DNA of 7,255 bases. Origin: Ohtaekwangia sp036568665 (GTDB lineage: Bacteria; Bacteroidota; Bacteroidia; Cytophagales; Cyclobacteriaceae). The number at the start of each line of letters is the position of its first letter. The stretch's first letter is position 1. Location: assembly GCF_036568665.1 (NCBI RefSeq), contig NZ_DATCSD010000420.1, forward strand, positions 1 through 7,255, written 5' to 3'. Shown here in pieces: positions 6,589 to 7,255 of the stretch. The notes under the pieces were generated by a model. The model saw only the letters and a list, made by a program, of their open reading frames with translations. It was not told the origin of the DNA and ran no database searches. Position numbers and translations under genes: made by a program.

Positions 6589-7255
6589 GCACTCTACACA
6601 ATGCCAAACCAATTCCACCACGGTGGGCTACACGCCTGCTGCAATGGTACTGTGCTCCGCATCTGCTGGAAGAAGTGCAGGGCGATCTTGAAGAAGAGTT
6701 TGATTACCAGGTGCAGCGCGCAGGACTCCGCCAGGCAAGACTCGACTATATACGCAGTGTGCTCGAGTTCATGAAGCCTTTTGCTATAAAACGAAAATCA
6801 TCATCTACCTCAAATCCTTTTTTCTCTATGAATATGTATAAACACTACCTGGTGGTGGCCTTGCGAAATATAGCACGACACAAGGCCTTCTCATTTATTA
6901 ATATAGCGGGCCTTGCACTGGGCATGACGTGCTGCCTGTTTATTTTTCTATGGGTGCAGGATGAACGCAGCGTGGATCATTTTCATAAACAAAATGAATC
7001 GCTCTATAATGTATACGAGACAATTTATGCCGGCAAGAATGTTACCGGAAACTATGGAACACCGGTAAGAAGCGATAAGATGCGACCCTTTATACCGATT
7101 GAAGATATAAGAGAAGCCGCGCCCGAAGTAAAGTATATAAATTTTTATGCTACCGGTTATGAATTGCCCTGGGGCCACCCGGAAACTTTTCAGGTAGATG
7201 AAAAGATATATAAGCTTGAAGGCTCGCGTGCTACACCGGATTTTTTCAAGATGTT
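6585..7255 (+). CDS. Permease prefix domain 2-containing FtsX-like transporter (3' partial)
   Basis: The ATG at 6585 overlaps the padR stop at 6586-6588, and the frame stays open to the right edge: 223 codons plus two bases. Residues about 9-70 form the prefix domain, with PPRWATRLLQWYCAPHLLEE (11-30), VQGDLEEEFDYQVQRAG (31-47) and RLDYIRSVLEFMKPF (52-66), all typical of permease prefix domain 2. A Ser/Thr-rich linker (72-76) leads to MYKHYLVVALRNIARHKAFS (84-103), which aligns with residue 1 onward of the other permease here. TM1 is at about 102-124, followed by the start of the periplasmic MacB-like domain (QDERSVDHFHKQNESLYNV and onward). Full-length relatives are about 800-900 residues, so most of the gene lies outside. 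No Shine-Dalgarno precedes the ATG, so coupling to padR translation is likely. The internal ATGs at 6828 and 6834 follow a pyrimidine-rich stretch and are poor starts. Inference: its expression is tied to, and probably controlled by, the coupled PadR. Confidence 0.9.
   Translation, partial: MSTLHNAKPIPPRWATRLLQWYCAPHLLEEVQGDLEEEFDYQVQRAGLRQARLDYIRSVLEFMKPFAIKRKSSSTSNPFFSMNMYKHYLVVALRNIARHKAFSFINIAGLALGMTCCLFIFLWVQDERSVDHFHKQNESLYNVYETIYAGKNVTGNYGTPVRSDKMRPFIPIEDIREAAPEVKYINFYATGYELPWGHPETFQVDEKIYKLEGSRATPDFFKM

Noticed and set aside
6948..7178. Minus-strand open frame of 76 codons near the right edge
   Set aside because: It is antisense to the clearly recognisable prefix-domain permease and shows no family features.

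Overview
The window reads as an ordinary chromosomal segment of a Bacteroidota bacterium, most likely from the Cytophagales/Chitinophagales side of the phylum. The clues are a PorT-type outer-membrane beta-barrel, full-length FtsX/MacB-type permeases with no ATPase gene beside them, a PadR regulator coupled to a permease with an N-terminal prefix domain, and mostly absent Shine-Dalgarno sequences. Coding sequence is mid-GC. ATA is the preferred isoleucine codon (20 of 36 Ile codons counted in three genes), and TATA-containing words are conspicuous. The lineage is an inference from gene families, not from a marker gene.

Left part (1-1812): the 3' end of an outer-membrane beta-barrel gene runs off the left edge. 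It is followed on the same strand, 40 bp later, by pgeF/yfiH, a laccase-domain protein with a strong ribosome binding site. A TfoX N-terminal-domain protein converges on pgeF with only 11 bp between the stop codons.

Middle (1813-3604): a secreted 3-keto-disaccharide hydrolase (DUF1080) family protein is followed 108 bp later by an AraC-family regulator. The AraC gene ends 27 bp from the convergent permease gene, and a small (TATAG)3 tandem repeat sits in that gap.

Right part (3605-7255): this is the most informative region. A complete 802-residue ABC transporter permease on the minus strand is divergent from a padR gene across 239 bp. padR overlaps by ATGA a second permease, which runs off the right edge. 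That gene carries an extra N-terminal domain of about 80 residues (permease prefix domain 2) in front of the usual permease start. The likely logic is that PadR controls its coupled permease and perhaps the divergent paralogue, through a cluster of ATCAA/TTGAT half-sites just upstream of padR. These permeases lack a cognate ATPase in the window, so their substrate and energy partner are unknown.

I see no mobile element, CRISPR array, tRNA, rRNA, riboswitch or convincing intrinsic terminator. No stretch longer than 300 bp lacks a gene. I found no evidence of a wholly new system; the coupled PadR/prefix-permease locus is the part most worth following up.
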